From NCBI GenBank assembly GCA_934167175.1, contig CAKPKF010000006.1, forward strand, positions 3,096 to 67,095: DNA of 64,000 nucleotides, given 5' to 3'. A program made the position numbers and the translations under genes. Positions 1-8,804 of the stretch are shown piece by piece (the first letter of the stretch is position 1; each line of letters starts with the position of its first letter). The notes under the pieces are model-generated. The model saw only the letters and a list, made by a program, of their open reading frames with translations, had not been told where the DNA came from and ran no database searches. This DNA is from an uncultured Clostridia bacterium (GTDB lineage: Bacteria; Bacillota; Clostridia; TANB77; CAG-508).

Positions 1-1
1 A

Positions 2-1547
2 ATAAAAAAAAATATGCCTAAATTTAACGTTTTATTAAAAGATGATAAAACATATCCATATATAAAAATAGATATAAAATCTGAATATCCAAATGTATTT
101 ATAACTAGACGAATTCAAAATGATGGTTCTAAATATTTTGGTCCATATGCAAATTCGGGAGCTGCAAAAGAAATGGTAGATTTTATAAGACAAAGATTTC
201 AAATTAGGCAATGTAGAAAATTTAAATCAAATAAAAGAACGTGCTTAAATTATCATATTAAAAGGTGCTTAGCACCGTGTGTTCGGATATGTTTCTAAAG
301 AAAAATATATGGAACAAATAAATCAAATTGTATCTTTATTAGAAGGAAAAACTAACGAGATAATCAAGCAGATAGATTTAGAAATAAAAAAAGAAGCAGA
401 CAAACAAAATTATGAGCAAGCAGCTATTCTAAGAGATAAAAAACTTGCAATAGAAAGAATATCAGAAAAGCAAAAAGTATCTAATATATCTGAAAATAAT
501 ATAGATGTTATAGGATTAGCGAGAAATGATTTATTAGTATGCATAGAATTATTTTTTGTAAGAGGAAGCAAAATGATAGGTAGGGAACATTACTTTTTTG
601 AAAACTTGAATGAAATGGAAGAAGAAGAGATATTAGCAAGTTTTATAAAACAGTATTATATACCAAAGAACCAATTACCAAACAAAATAATGTTGCAAGA
701 AGAAATAGTAGAAAAAGATGCAATAGAGAAAATTTTAACTGAGAATGCTGGAAGAAAAGTTGAGATAAAAGCACCACAAAAAGGAGAAAAACTTAGGTTC
801 GTAGAAATGGCAATAAAAAATGCAAAAGTTACTCTAGATAATAAATCAAAAAATAAGTATGACATATTAAAAGAATTAAAAGAGGTTTTAAATCTTGATA
901 AATTGCCAAGAAAAATAGAATGCTATGATATATCAAATATATCAGGAGAATATACAGTTGCTGCCATGTGTGTAATGCAGGATGGAGAAATAAAACGTAA
1001 TCTTTCAAGAAGGTTTAAAATAAAGGAAGTATTTGGACAAGATGATCCAAAATGTATGGAAGAAGTTATAACAAGAAGACTAAAGCACTCAATTAATAAT
1101 TCAGAAAGTGGATTTGGAAAATTACCAGATGTAATATTTGCAGATGGTGGAATTACACAAATAAGAGCAATAAAAAAAGCAATCTCAAAATATGATTTAA
1201 ACATAAAAGTATATGGAATGGTAAAAGATAATAAACATACAACAAGGGCACTAATAACAGAAGAAAGAGAAGAAATAAAAATATCACAAGAATTAATGAA
1301 TTTAATAACAAATTTTCAAGATACTGTGCATGAAACAGCAATAGAATATCATCGAAAAACAAGAGATAAGGAAATAACAAAATCTGAACTAGATAAAATA
1401 CACGGAATAGGTGAAAGCAAAAAAACAGAATTATTGAAGTACTTTGGAAGTGTAGAGAAAATAAAAAAAGCGACAATAGAAGAACTACAGCAAGTAAAAG
1501 GAATAAATGAGAATTTAGCAAATACAATCAAAGAAAATATAAAATAA
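2..1547 (+). CDS. uvrC: UvrC, excinuclease ABC subunit C (5' end outside window; one CGGA +1 frameshift)
   Basis: UvrC makes both incisions around bulky DNA lesions in nucleotide excision repair, with UvrA and UvrB. The reading frame is already open at base 2, so about 80 N-terminal residues (most of the GIY-YIG nuclease) lie upstream. Visible are the end of that domain (FGPYANSG), the Cys-rich segment CLNYHIKRCLAPC, a UVR motif (about 405-455), the RNase H-like second nuclease (ECYDISN near 918 and FADGG near 1138) and C-terminal helix-hairpin-helix motifs (HGIGESKK near 1401). The frame breaks at 284, where an in-frame CGG precedes A; frame 0 stops at 296-298. Skipping C284 gives APCV-G-YVSKE, which matches the family, and the rest of the gene is intact to its stop. 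I read this as a recoded, functional gene. A pseudogene or sequencing error is the alternative. Confidence 0.9.
284..287 (+). other. CGGA +1 frameshift site in uvrC
   Basis: Frame 0 reads tgt gtt CGG ata tgt ttc taa. Omitting C284 reads tgt gtt GGA tat gtt tct, restoring the UvrC frame with Gly at the junction. There is no homopolymer or -1 slippery heptamer. This is one of four identical sites in the window; the insertion is visible in the sequence, and translational bypass is inferred. Confidence 0.8.
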
Positions 1548-1637
1548 AAATGATATTTTCCTCCTATAATTATTTTGTATAAATTATAAAATATAGCAAA
1601 TAATTTATATAATAAGATAAATATAGGAGGAGATATT

Positions 1638-2471
1638 TTGATATTAGAAATTATAAAATTTGTGCTATATTCATTATTAATTGTAATTATTTCAAAATAT
1701 GTACTGGTAAGATTATTAAGAATTATTGCAGAAAGATTAAATTTAAAATCAAAAACAGTGGGGCAAATAGCAGGAATGGCAACTTCTGTTCCTGAACTTT
1801 TAACAATAACTTTTTCAGCTCTCACAGGATTTATAGAAACAAGTATTTATAATGTTTTAAGCTCTAATATCATAAATGTAGTGCAATATTCAATAGCAAT
1901 AGTTATAAATAAAAATATGAAACATTTAACTAATAAAGCACTGAAAATAGATTTGGTACTAGTGTTGCTAACAATATTAATTCCTATAATATTATTAATA
2001 ACCAATATACAGATTGATGTGAATATATTGCCAATACTAATAATATTATTCATTATGTGTGTGGTTATAAATAATAATACACATAAATTATATTTGGAAA
2101 AAGAAGAAATTAATGAAAAAGAGATAGCAGATGAAAGTAATAGAAATAAAAAAAAATCGATATTAAAATATATAGTGTATTTAATAATAACAAGTGTATT
2201 ACTGTTTGCTGTGGGAAATCTGTTGGGAGAGTCATTGGAAAAATTGTGTAAAATATTTAATGTAAAAGAAAGTATAATGGGAATATTATTAGGAATAATA
2301 ACGAGTTTGCCAGAATTAATAACTTTTTTTGAATCTCAAAAACATCATAAAAATAAGGAGAGTGAAAAATTAGGAGTGATAGAAGCAACAAATAATTTAG
2401 TGACTTCAAATGTTTTAAATTTATTTGTAATACAAAGTTTTGGAATAATAATGTATACTATATTTAGCTAA
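1638..2471 (+). CDS. Sodium/calcium exchanger-like (CaCA family) membrane protein
   Basis: This is probably a cation antiporter of the Ca2+:cation exchanger superfamily in the cytoplasmic membrane. Two inverted copies of the family's alpha motif are visible: GMATSVPELLT followed by SNIIN in the N-terminal half, and GIITSLPELIT followed by TNNLVTSNVLN in the C-terminal half, among about eight to ten hydrophobic segments. A charged loop rich in E and K lies between the halves. The start is TTG at 1638, chosen because AGGAGG lies about 8 bases upstream and no nearer ATG fits. At 277 residues it is slightly shorter than typical members, and the exchanged ion cannot be told from sequence. It stands alone, about 90 bases after uvrC. 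Confidence 0.75.
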   Translation: MILEIIKFVLYSLLIVIISKYVLVRLLRIIAERLNLKSKTVGQIAGMATSVPELLTITFSALTGFIETSIYNVLSSNIINVVQYSIAIVINKNMKHLTNKALKIDLVLVLLTILIPIILLITNIQIDVNILPILIILFIMCVVINNNTHKLYLEKEEINEKEIADESNRNKKKSILKYIVYLIITSVLLFAVGNLLGESLEKLCKIFNVKESIMGILLGIITSLPELITFFESQKHHKNKESEKLGVIEATNNLVTSNVLNLFVIQSFGIIMYTIFS

Positions 2472-2555
2472 AAATGTTATGAATAAAAATTAAAAAATTG
2501 CATATAATAGTAATAGAAAATTTCCTATAAATAGAAAGGAAGAGAAAAACTGTAT

Positions 2556-2843
2556 ATGTATGAAGAATTTATAAAGGAATATAAAATATTTGAAAAAACA
2601 AAGTCAGACAAAAACTCAGAAATAATAAAAAGTATTATAAAGACTCAAAAAGAAATAGAAAATGCGAATATAAATTATGAATTTGCAGAAGAAGATTTAG
2701 TAGATTATTATGCATATCAAATTAAAGCTAATCAGGCAAAATTAAATTATTTAATAAAAAACGCAAAAAAAAATGGAATAATCCTAAGTAGAATTAAACA
2801 AATAGAAATAGGTTTATCTGAAGAAAACAATAAAGTTGTTTAA
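2556..2843 (+). CDS. DUF2508 (YaaL-like) small protein
   Basis: This 95-residue soluble, mostly helical protein has the DUF2508/YaaL signature DLVDYYAYQIKANQAKLNYLI in its second half. In Bacillus the homologue yaaL sits between recR and bofA, and here it again directly precedes a BofA homologue, which supports the call. Its function is unknown even in Bacillus. The ATG at 2556 follows AAAGGAAGAG. It probably shares a transcript with the next gene, about 60 bases downstream. Confidence 0.8.
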   Translation: MYEEFIKEYKIFEKTKSDKNSEIIKSIIKTQKEIENANINYEFAEEDLVDYYAYQIKANQAKLNYLIKNAKKNGIILSRIKQIEIGLSEENNKVV

Positions 2844-2904
2844 AAAAACATAATTATCTAAATGTTATCATAAAATTTGAATAAAGAGACAAGAGGTGAT
2901 ATGT

Positions 2905-3168
2905 TTGGATAATAATGCAATAATAACATATTTAGCATGTATTTTTTTCTTATTTTTATTCGGAAGAATATTTATTATACCAATAAAAAATATTTTAAAA
3001 TTAGCAATAAACTCTATATTAGGCGGAGTATTAATATTTATAATAAATGCTATAGGAAAGATATTTGGCTTTCATATAGGTCTTAATATTGTAACAGCAA
3101 TATTTGTGGGGATTCTAGGAATTCCAGGAGCAATTTTATTGTGCATATTGAAATTAATAGTAGGATAA
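2905..3168 (+). CDS. bofA: BofA family protein (pro-sigma-K processing inhibitor)
   Basis: In Bacillus, BofA is a membrane protein that holds the SpoIVFB protease inactive in the outer forespore membrane until pro-sigma-K is to be cut. Here the 87-residue product has two to three membrane segments and the conserved C-terminal part with FHIGLNIVTA and GILGIPGAILL. The TTG at 2905 is preferred as start because AGAGGTG ends 7 bases before it; a GTG at 2896 lies inside that Shine-Dalgarno sequence. The pairing with DUF2508 is conserved in Firmicutes. It hints at a spore-forming ancestry but does not prove sporulation. A terminator follows directly. Confidence 0.82.
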   Translation: MDNNAIITYLACIFFLFLFGRIFIIPIKNILKLAINSILGGVLIFIINAIGKIFGFHIGLNIVTAIFVGILGIPGAILLCILKLIVG

Positions 3169-3170
3169 AG

Positions 3171-3202
3171 GTTTAGTAGTATAAACTATTAAGCTTTTTT
3201 TA
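3171..3202 (+). terminator. Rho-independent terminator after bofA
   Basis: A stem of about 9 bp (GTTTAGTAG with CTATTAAGC, two G-U pairs) is followed by a run of seven T. Confidence 0.7.
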
Positions 3203-3296
3203 TTTATTAAAAGAATTAATATTAGAATATAATTAAGATAGAAAATGTTTAAAAACCAAAAAGTAGTCAATAATTATACTAAAGGATGGATGATAT

Positions 3297-4142
3297 ATGA
3301 AAATAGGATTAGCATTAGCAGGAGGAGGTATAAGAGGAATAGCTCATGCTGGAGTCTTGAAGGCACTAGAAGAAAATAATATAAAAATAAACATAATAGG
3401 AGGAACAAGTTCTGGAAGCTTAGTAGCAGTTTTATATGCAATGGGATATACCCCTAAACACATATATTTTATGTTCAAAAAATATGCTAATGAAATTATT
3501 GAATTCGATAATTTACCGGTTTTTTCAGAAATGAGAAAATTTGTATTAAATAAAAAAATAAATATAACAGGCTTAAAAACTGGAGAAAGTATAGAAAAGC
3601 TATATGATAGAATTTCTAATAATAAAAGCATGCAAAAAATGTCTGATATCAAAATGCCAATTGTAATACCAACTGTTGATATAAATAATACAAAAAAATA
3701 TATATTCACTAATAATATACCAGAAAAAAATGAAAAATATATAAAGGATATTACCATAGGAAAAGCAGTAAGAGCTAGTAGTAGTTTTCCAATTATATTT
3801 TCAGCATGTGAATATGGCAAACATAGGTTTATAGATGGAGGAGTATTGGATAATATACCAGTAGTTGAATTAAAAAAACAAGGAGCAGATAAAATTATAG
3901 CAGTAAATTTTAAAAGTGATTCAATTAACAATGAGAGCAATATTATGGATATCATGATGAAAACTTTAGATATAATGGGAGATAAAATATCAGAAGAAAG
4001 TTTAAAAGAAGCGGATATTGTAGTAACTGTAAAAACTGATAGAACAGGTTTATTTGATACTCAAAAAATCGATTATTGCTATGAATCCGGATATGATAGT
4101 GTTATGCAAAATATTAAAGATATAAAGAGGAAATTGAAGTAA
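3297..4142 (+). CDS. Patatin-like phospholipase (RssA family)
   Basis: Predicted cytoplasmic serine acyl-hydrolase with a Ser-Asp dyad. The oxyanion-hole motif GGGIRG is at residues 9-14, the nucleophile elbow GTSSG at 36-40 (Ser38), and the catalytic Asp in IDGG at about residue 180, followed by VLDNIPV. The length of 281 residues and this motif order fit bacterial RssA/YlbK-type patatins, whose natural substrates are mostly unknown. The start ATG at 3297 is preceded by AAAGGATGG. It is a single gene between the bofA terminator and the metal transporter operon. The family call is firm; the substrate is not. Confidence 0.88.
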   Translation: MKIGLALAGGGIRGIAHAGVLKALEENNIKINIIGGTSSGSLVAVLYAMGYTPKHIYFMFKKYANEIIEFDNLPVFSEMRKFVLNKKINITGLKTGESIEKLYDRISNNKSMQKMSDIKMPIVIPTVDINNTKKYIFTNNIPEKNEKYIKDITIGKAVRASSSFPIIFSACEYGKHRFIDGGVLDNIPVVELKKQGADKIIAVNFKSDSINNESNIMDIMMKTLDIMGDKISEESLKEADIVVTVKTDRTGLFDTQKIDYCYESGYDSVMQNIKDIKRKLK

Positions 4143-4244
4143 ATTGCTTTTAATAAGAAAAAATAATCATAAATTAATATTGAAGTATAATGCAATTTGT
4201 GTTAATATATTATGCTGTAGAATTGAATAGAAGGAGTGATTTTT

Positions 4245-5156
4245 TTGAATAAAAAAACCATAGGAAAATTTGTAATAATAATTATTGTAGGCATAATTTT
4301 ATTTGTGTTATATAAGCACAATAACAAACCAAAAGTAGGAACAGTGCCAGAAGAAGTTAGCACTTTTAATATAGTAACATCATTTTATCCAACATATATA
4401 GCTACATTAAATGTTGTTGAAGGAGCACAGAATGTAAATTTGAAAAATATGGCAAACACTTCAACAGGATGTTTACATGAATATACATTAACAACAGGTG
4501 ATTTGGCATCTTTAGAGAAAGCTAATGTGTTAATAGAAAATGGATTAGGTTTAGAAAATTTTAACGAAAAAATAGTTGCTACATACCCAAAGATAAAAAT
4601 TGTAAACACATCAAATGGAACAGAGACTATAAAAGATGAATCAGGAACTGAAAATGCTCATATATGGGCGAGTATAGATAATTATATGATTCAAGTACAA
4701 AATATAGCGAGTAGTTTAAGTGCTGCAAATCCAGAAAATAGCCAAATTTATTCTGATAATGCAGAAATATATATAGCAAAACTAAAGAAGTTAAAAAATC
4801 AATATATACAACAATTAGGAGATATGTCATCTTTTAATTCAATATGTTTAAATGAAACAATTATGTACTTAGGAAAAAACAATAACATGCATATGGAATT
4901 AGTACCGACTAACCATCAAGAAACAGTATTATCTGGAACAAAATTAAGTAATGCTATAAATTACATAAGAGAAAACAATGTAAAAGCAATAGTTATTGAT
5001 AAAAATGATATAATAAAAAATGCAGAACTTTTATCAAACGAAACAGGAGTAAAAATATATAAATTGGATTCTGCAATAACTGGTTCAGTGGAAAAAGATG
5101 CATATATTCAAATTATGGAATATAATTTAGGTCTTTTTATGGAAATGAAGGAGTAG
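4245..5156 (+). CDS. znuA: Metal (Zn/Mn-type) ABC transporter substrate-binding protein
   Basis: Cluster A-I (ZnuA/TroA-type) solute-binding protein that captures a divalent metal outside the membrane and hands it to the permease. The N terminus is a single hydrophobic segment after KK (about residues 7-23) with no lipobox Cys, so it looks like an uncleaved anchor or ordinary signal. Candidate metal ligands fall in family positions: His in CLHEYT (about residue 78), His in AHIW, His in TNHQE and Asp in VIDKND. The TTG at 4245 is chosen because AAGGAG ends 8 bases upstream; a GTG at 4236 overlaps that site. znuC follows after 9 bases. Zinc or manganese cannot be separated by sequence alone. 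Confidence 0.85.
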   Translation: MNKKTIGKFVIIIIVGIILFVLYKHNNKPKVGTVPEEVSTFNIVTSFYPTYIATLNVVEGAQNVNLKNMANTSTGCLHEYTLTTGDLASLEKANVLIENGLGLENFNEKIVATYPKIKIVNTSNGTETIKDESGTENAHIWASIDNYMIQVQNIASSLSAANPENSQIYSDNAEIYIAKLKKLKNQYIQQLGDMSSFNSICLNETIMYLGKNNNMHMELVPTNHQETVLSGTKLSNAINYIRENNVKAIVIDKNDIIKNAELLSNETGVKIYKLDSAITGSVEKDAYIQIMEYNLGLFMEMKE

Positions 5157-5165
5157 AGGTTTAAA

Positions 5166-5893
5166 ATGTCTGAGGTTTGTGGATTCCATTGTACAAGGAT
5201 AAACAATATATCTGTTACAATAGGAAAACAAGAAATTTTAAAAGATGTAAATATACATATTCATTGTGGAGAATTAACAGTAATAATAGGGAGAAATGGT
5301 GCTGGTAAGAGTACACTTCTAAAAGCTATTTTACGGAGAAGTAAAACATGAAGGAAATGTTACTTTTTTGGATATTAAAGAAAATAAAATAAAAGATATA
5401 ACAATTGGATATGTACCACAGAGTATAAATATAGAAAAACATATGCCTACAACTGTATATGACATGTGTGCATCATATGCTTCAAATAAACCGGTATGGA
5501 TAAAAAAAGATGAAAAATTATATAAAGAAATATATGAGAAACTAAAAGTATTTGGAGCAGAAAATTTAATAGACAAAAGTATAGGAGATTTATCAGGAGG
5601 AGAGCTACAAAGAGTATTATTATCGATTGCAACAACTCCAATCCCAAACTTGCTGATATTAGATGAGCCAGTATCAGGAATAGATATAAATCGGAATTAA
5701 ATCGTTTTATGAGATAGTAAATAGATTAAAAACAGAATATGATATTTCAATTATACTAGTGTCACACGATTTAAGACTAGTAAAAAAATATGCAGATAAA
5801 GTGATTTTACTAGACAAAGGAATAATAAAAGAAGGAACACCTGAAGAAGTATATAAAAGTAAAGAATTTATAGAGATATTTGGAGAGATGTAA
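5166..5893 (+). CDS. znuC: Metal ABC transporter ATP-binding protein, interrupted by two CGGA +1 frameshifts
   Basis: ATPase subunit of the znuACB-type metal importer. The pieces lie in three frames: the first has Walker A GRNGAGKST, the second has signature LSGGE and Walker B LLILDEP, and the third has the H-loop VSHDL and ends at TAA 5891-5893. Skipping one C at 5334 and one at 5692 joins them into about 241 residues, the family's usual length. The junctions then read KAIL-G-EVKHEG and DIN-G-IKSFYE, both with Gly where relatives commonly have it. No other lesion is present, and codon use is like the neighbours. As both sites must be passed to make an ATPase, recoding must be efficient if the transporter works. 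znuB starts 12 bases later. Confidence 0.88.
5334..5337 (+). other. CGGA +1 frameshift site 1 in znuC
   Basis: Frame 0 reads att tta CGG aga agt aaa aca tga, stopping five codons after the CGG. Skipping C5334 reads att tta GGA gaa gta aaa cat, giving the conserved KAILG of ABC ATPases shortly after Walker A. This is the strongest case for glycine rather than Arg at the quadruplet. Confidence 0.82.
5692..5695 (+). other. CGGA +1 frameshift site 2 in znuC
   Basis: The frame in use after the first shift reads ata aat CGG aat taa, stopping two codons on. Skipping C5692 reads ata aat GGA att aaa tcg ttt tat, which continues just past the D-loop as SGIDIN-G-IKSFYE and on to the H-loop. Confidence 0.82.
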
Positions 5894-5904
5894 GGTGATA
5901 CTAA

Positions 5905-6747
5905 ATGGAATTAGTATATAATATATTAGAAACTTTTGTACCTTTTAAATTTATAGAATATGGATTTATGAAAAATGCAATAATAGCAATAATTTTAATT
6001 TCACCAATTTTTGCAGTGTTAGGTACAATGATAGTTAATAATAAAATGGCATTCTTTTCGGATGCATTAGGGCATTCGGCTTTGACTGGAATAGCTATAG
6101 GTATGGTATTAGGTATAACTAATGTAAATATATCCATGATAATATTTGCCGTATTGTTTTCGGTAATACTAAATTATATAAAAAATAAAACTACATATGG
6201 TGCAGATACGATAATAAGTGTATTTTCATCGATTGCAATAGCTGTTGGATTAGCAATGTTATCTGGAACAAGTAATTTTAGTAAATATTCAAGTTACTTA
6301 GTAGGGGATATTTTAAGTATTAGTGTAGAAGAAATAAAATACCTATTAGTAGCATTTGTTGTTATATTTGCATTTTGGTATTTTGCTTTTAACAAATTAA
6401 ATAGCATTAGTATAAATCCAGTGCTTGCAAGAAGTAAAGGTATTAATGTAAAGTTAATAGATAATATATTTGTTATTTTTATATCAATAATAGTAATGAT
6501 ATCCATAAGGTGGATAGGAATATTGTTAATAAATTCTTTATTAATCTTACCTGCAGCATCAAGCAGAAACATAGCTAAAAATATGAGGCAATATCATTTG
6601 TTTGCAATAATTTTTTCAATAGTAAGCGGGTTATCTGGGATAATAATTTCTTATTATTGCAACATACCAACAGGTCCGATGATAGTAATATTATCTGGAA
6701 TAATATATTTTGTGACGTTTATAGTAAATAAAAATAAGAAAAATTAA
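5905..6747 (+). CDS. znuB: Metal ABC transporter permease
   Basis: Integral membrane subunit of the metal importer, about 280 residues with roughly eight hydrophobic segments. Family motifs are visible: FFSDALGHSALTGIAIG in the first third and WIGILLINSLLILPAASSR in the second half, as in ZnuB/TroC permeases. The ATG at 5905 follows AAGGTGA. It is the last gene of the znuA-znuC-znuB operon and is followed by a perfect terminator. The intact permease and binding protein on both sides of the frameshifted ATPase suggest that the operon is still under selection. Confidence 0.9.
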   Translation: MELVYNILETFVPFKFIEYGFMKNAIIAIILISPIFAVLGTMIVNNKMAFFSDALGHSALTGIAIGMVLGITNVNISMIIFAVLFSVILNYIKNKTTYGADTIISVFSSIAIAVGLAMLSGTSNFSKYSSYLVGDILSISVEEIKYLLVAFVVIFAFWYFAFNKLNSISINPVLARSKGINVKLIDNIFVIFISIIVMISIRWIGILLINSLLILPAASSRNIAKNMRQYHLFAIIFSIVSGLSGIIISYYCNIPTGPMIVILSGIIYFVTFIVNKNKKN

Positions 6748-6756
6748 TAAATTAAA

Positions 6757-6791
6757 AATATTGAAGTTCTTTAATACTTCAATATTTTTTT
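6757..6791 (+). terminator. Terminator of the metal transporter operon
   Basis: Perfect 11-bp stem (AATATTGAAGT with ACTTCAATATT), 8-base loop, then a T run. Confidence 0.88.
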
Positions 6792-6815
6792 GGTAAAAAA
6801 AGTACTTTTTTTATC

Positions 6816-6844
6816 TTGACATATTTACATAAGCATTGTATAAT
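6816..6844 (+). promoter_or_regulatory. Consensus sigma-A promoter of the S10-spc ribosomal operon
   Basis: Perfect TTGACA (6816-6821), a 17-base spacer and perfect TATAAT (6839-6844). It is the best promoter in the window and is placed to drive rpsJ and the following ribosomal genes. Confidence 0.92.
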
Positions 6845-6849
6845 AGATA

Positions 6850-7080
6850 AGCATGTAGATTTGCGATGAAGCAAGATGTGGCTACATAGTTTATATAGAA
6901 TGAACTGTGGAGGGAACTCTTGTGGAGTATGTCTTGGCTGAGACCGGGCGATGAGTTTTAAATTAAATGTACTTATCCCAAGAATTTCATGCAAAAACTT
7001 GGGTTTTAATATTAGGTGTTTAAGAAACGCCAGGGTACGTTTATAACTTGCCGGTATACACATATCAAATTTTTAAGGAG
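6850..7080 (+). promoter_or_regulatory. Structured 5' leader of the ribosomal operon
   Basis: About 230 untranslated bases lie between the promoter and rpsJ. A nested hairpin is evident near 6854-6890 (ATGTAG with CTACAT, TTGC with GCAA inside). It is followed by a G-rich segment (GGAGGGAACTC, GAGACCGGGCGATGAG) and a second pairing, CCCAAG with CTTGGG, near 6977-7005. No open frame of note is present. A leader of this size before rpsJ fits autogenous control by a ribosomal protein; which protein binds is not known. Confidence 0.6.
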
Positions 7081-7091
7081 GGAAATATACT

Positions 7092-7421
7092 ATGGCAACA
7101 CAAAATCAAATGGTAGGAAGTGAGAAAATAAGAATCAAACTTAAAGCTTATGATCACGTTATTTTAGAACAGTCTGCTGTAAAGATAGTAGAAACTGCTA
7201 AAAGAACAGGAGCTAAAGTTTCAGGTCCTATTCCACTACCAACAAGGAAAGAAGTTGTAACAATTTTACGTTCTCCACACAAATATAAAGATTCAAGAGA
7301 ACAATTTGAAATGAGAACACACAAAAGAGTTATAGATATTCTTTATCCAACACAAAAAACAGTTGATAGCCTAATGAAATTAGATTTACCAGCTGGTGTT
7401 GATATCGAAATGAAATTATAA
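7092..7421 (+). CDS. rpsJ: 30S ribosomal protein S10
   Basis: S10 lies in the 30S head and also acts with NusA/B factors in antitermination. It carries the family core KIRIKLKAYDH and TAKRTGAKVSGPIPLPTRKE and ends VDIEMKL. At 109 residues it has about 7 extra at the N terminus (TQNQMVGS); the ATG at 7092 is supported by AAGGAGGG 9 bases upstream, so the extension seems real. It is the first gene of the superoperon, behind the long leader. Confidence 0.97.
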   Translation: MATQNQMVGSEKIRIKLKAYDHVILEQSAVKIVETAKRTGAKVSGPIPLPTRKEVVTILRSPHKYKDSREQFEMRTHKRVIDILYPTQKTVDSLMKLDLPAGVDIEMKL

Positions 7422-7528
7422 TTTTAAAAATAGGTTAGAAGTATAAGTTCAAATACTTATTAAATTAACTTCAAAGCCATGCTGATAAAAATAAATAATC
7501 AGCCAATAGTTTAAGGAGGAATAATAAA

Positions 7529-8161
7529 ATGAAAAAAGCAATTATAGGAAGAAAAGTTGGAATGACACAAATCTTTGATGAAAAAGGTATGGTTGTTCCA
7601 GTAACTGTTATAGAAGCAGGTCCATGTGTTGTAGCACAAGTAAAAACTGTTGAAACAGATGGTTATAATGCTGTACAACTAGGATTTGGTGATGTAAAGG
7701 AAAAACATATAAACAAGCCAGAAAAAGGTCATTTTGAGAAAGCTAAACTTACACCAAAAAAACATTTAAGAGAATTTAGATTAGATTCAATAGATGTTAA
7801 AGTTGGAGATGAAGTAAAAGCTGACATTTTCGAAGCTGGAGAAAAAATAGATGTTCAAGGAACATCAAAAGGAAAAGGATTCCAAGGTGTTATTAAACGT
7901 CATGGACAACATAGAGGACCAATGGGACATGGTTCTATGTATCATAGAAGACCAGGTTCAATGGGATCTACATCAACTCCAGGTAGAGTATTTAAAGGTA
8001 AAAAACTTCCAGGACACATGGGAGTTCAAACTGTTACAATACAAAACTTAGATGTTGTAAGAGTAGATTTAGATAAAAATGTAATATTAGTAAAAGGTAG
8101 TGTACCTGGAAATAAAGGTAGCATACTAAAAATAAAATCAGCTGTAAAGGCTACAAAATAG
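7529..8161 (+). CDS. rplC: 50S ribosomal protein L3
   Basis: L3 starts assembly of the 50S subunit and reaches toward the peptidyl transferase centre. It opens KKAIIGRKVGMTQIFDEKG, with the Gly-rich extension GHGSMYHRRPGSMGSTSTPGRVFKGKKLPGHMG in its middle. Its length (210) is typical. The start follows AAGGAGG. A 107-base gap after rpsJ contains no gene. Confidence 0.97.
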   Translation: MKKAIIGRKVGMTQIFDEKGMVVPVTVIEAGPCVVAQVKTVETDGYNAVQLGFGDVKEKHINKPEKGHFEKAKLTPKKHLREFRLDSIDVKVGDEVKADIFEAGEKIDVQGTSKGKGFQGVIKRHGQHRGPMGHGSMYHRRPGSMGSTSTPGRVFKGKKLPGHMGVQTVTIQNLDVVRVDLDKNVILVKGSVPGNKGSILKIKSAVKATK

Positions 8162-8179
8162 GGGAAGGAGGAAATAGAA

Positions 8180-8803
8180 ATGCCTAAAATAGATGTATAT
8201 AATGTAGAAGGTAAAAAGGTTAGCGATATAGAATTAAAAGAAGAAATATTTGGTATAGAACCAAATGAAGCTATAGTTCATAGCGTATTAGTAAACTTTT
8301 TAGCTAATCAAAGACAAGGAACACAAAGCACAAAAACAAGATCAGAAGTATCTGGTGGTGGAAGAAAACCTTGGAAACAAAAAGGAACAGGTAGAGCAAG
8401 ACAAGGAAGTATCCGTGCTCCACACTGGGTAAAAGGTGGTGTAGCATTAGGTCCAAAACCACGTTCATACAAATATAGAGTAAATAAAAAAGAAAGAAGA
8501 CTTGCTATAAAATCATTACTTAGCTCAAAAGTTCTTGAAAACGAATTAGTAGTAGTAGATGATTTTAAAATGAAAGAAATAAAAACAAAGAACATGGTAA
8601 ATGCATTAAATAATCTAAAAGTAGAAGGGAAAACATTAGTGTTATTACCAGAAAAAAATGAAAATGTTCAAAAATCAGCAAGAAACATTGAAGGTGTAAA
8701 AACTACATTAGTTAACACAATAAATGTATATGATTTACTAAAATACAAAAACTTAGTAATTACTGTAGATACAGTTAAAAAATTAGAGGAGGTGTACGCT
8801 TAA
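8180..8803 (+). CDS. rplD: 50S ribosomal protein L4
   Basis: L4 binds 23S rRNA near the exit tunnel and in many bacteria represses its own operon. The tunnel loop is recognisable as GGGRKPWKQKGTGRARQGS with RAPHWVKGG after it. It has 207 residues, 18 bases after rplC, with GGAAGGAGG before the ATG. Its own role in controlling this operon is possible but not shown. Confidence 0.97.
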   Translation: MPKIDVYNVEGKKVSDIELKEEIFGIEPNEAIVHSVLVNFLANQRQGTQSTKTRSEVSGGGRKPWKQKGTGRARQGSIRAPHWVKGGVALGPKPRSYKYRVNKKERRLAIKSLLSSKVLENELVVVDDFKMKEIKTKNMVNALNNLKVEGKTLVLLPEKNENVQKSARNIEGVKTTLVNTINVYDLLKYKNLVITVDTVKKLEEVYA

Positions 8804-8804
8804 T

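Noticed and set aside
3344..3955. Minus-strand open frame of 203 codons
   Set aside because: Antisense shadow of the patatin-like gene with a low-complexity hydrophobic translation.
1..5893. uvrC and znuC as ordinary pseudogenes
   Set aside because: All lesions are single extra Cs before an in-frame GGA, with no stops, deletions or codon drift elsewhere in the genes. A random decay process would not give four copies of the same lesion.
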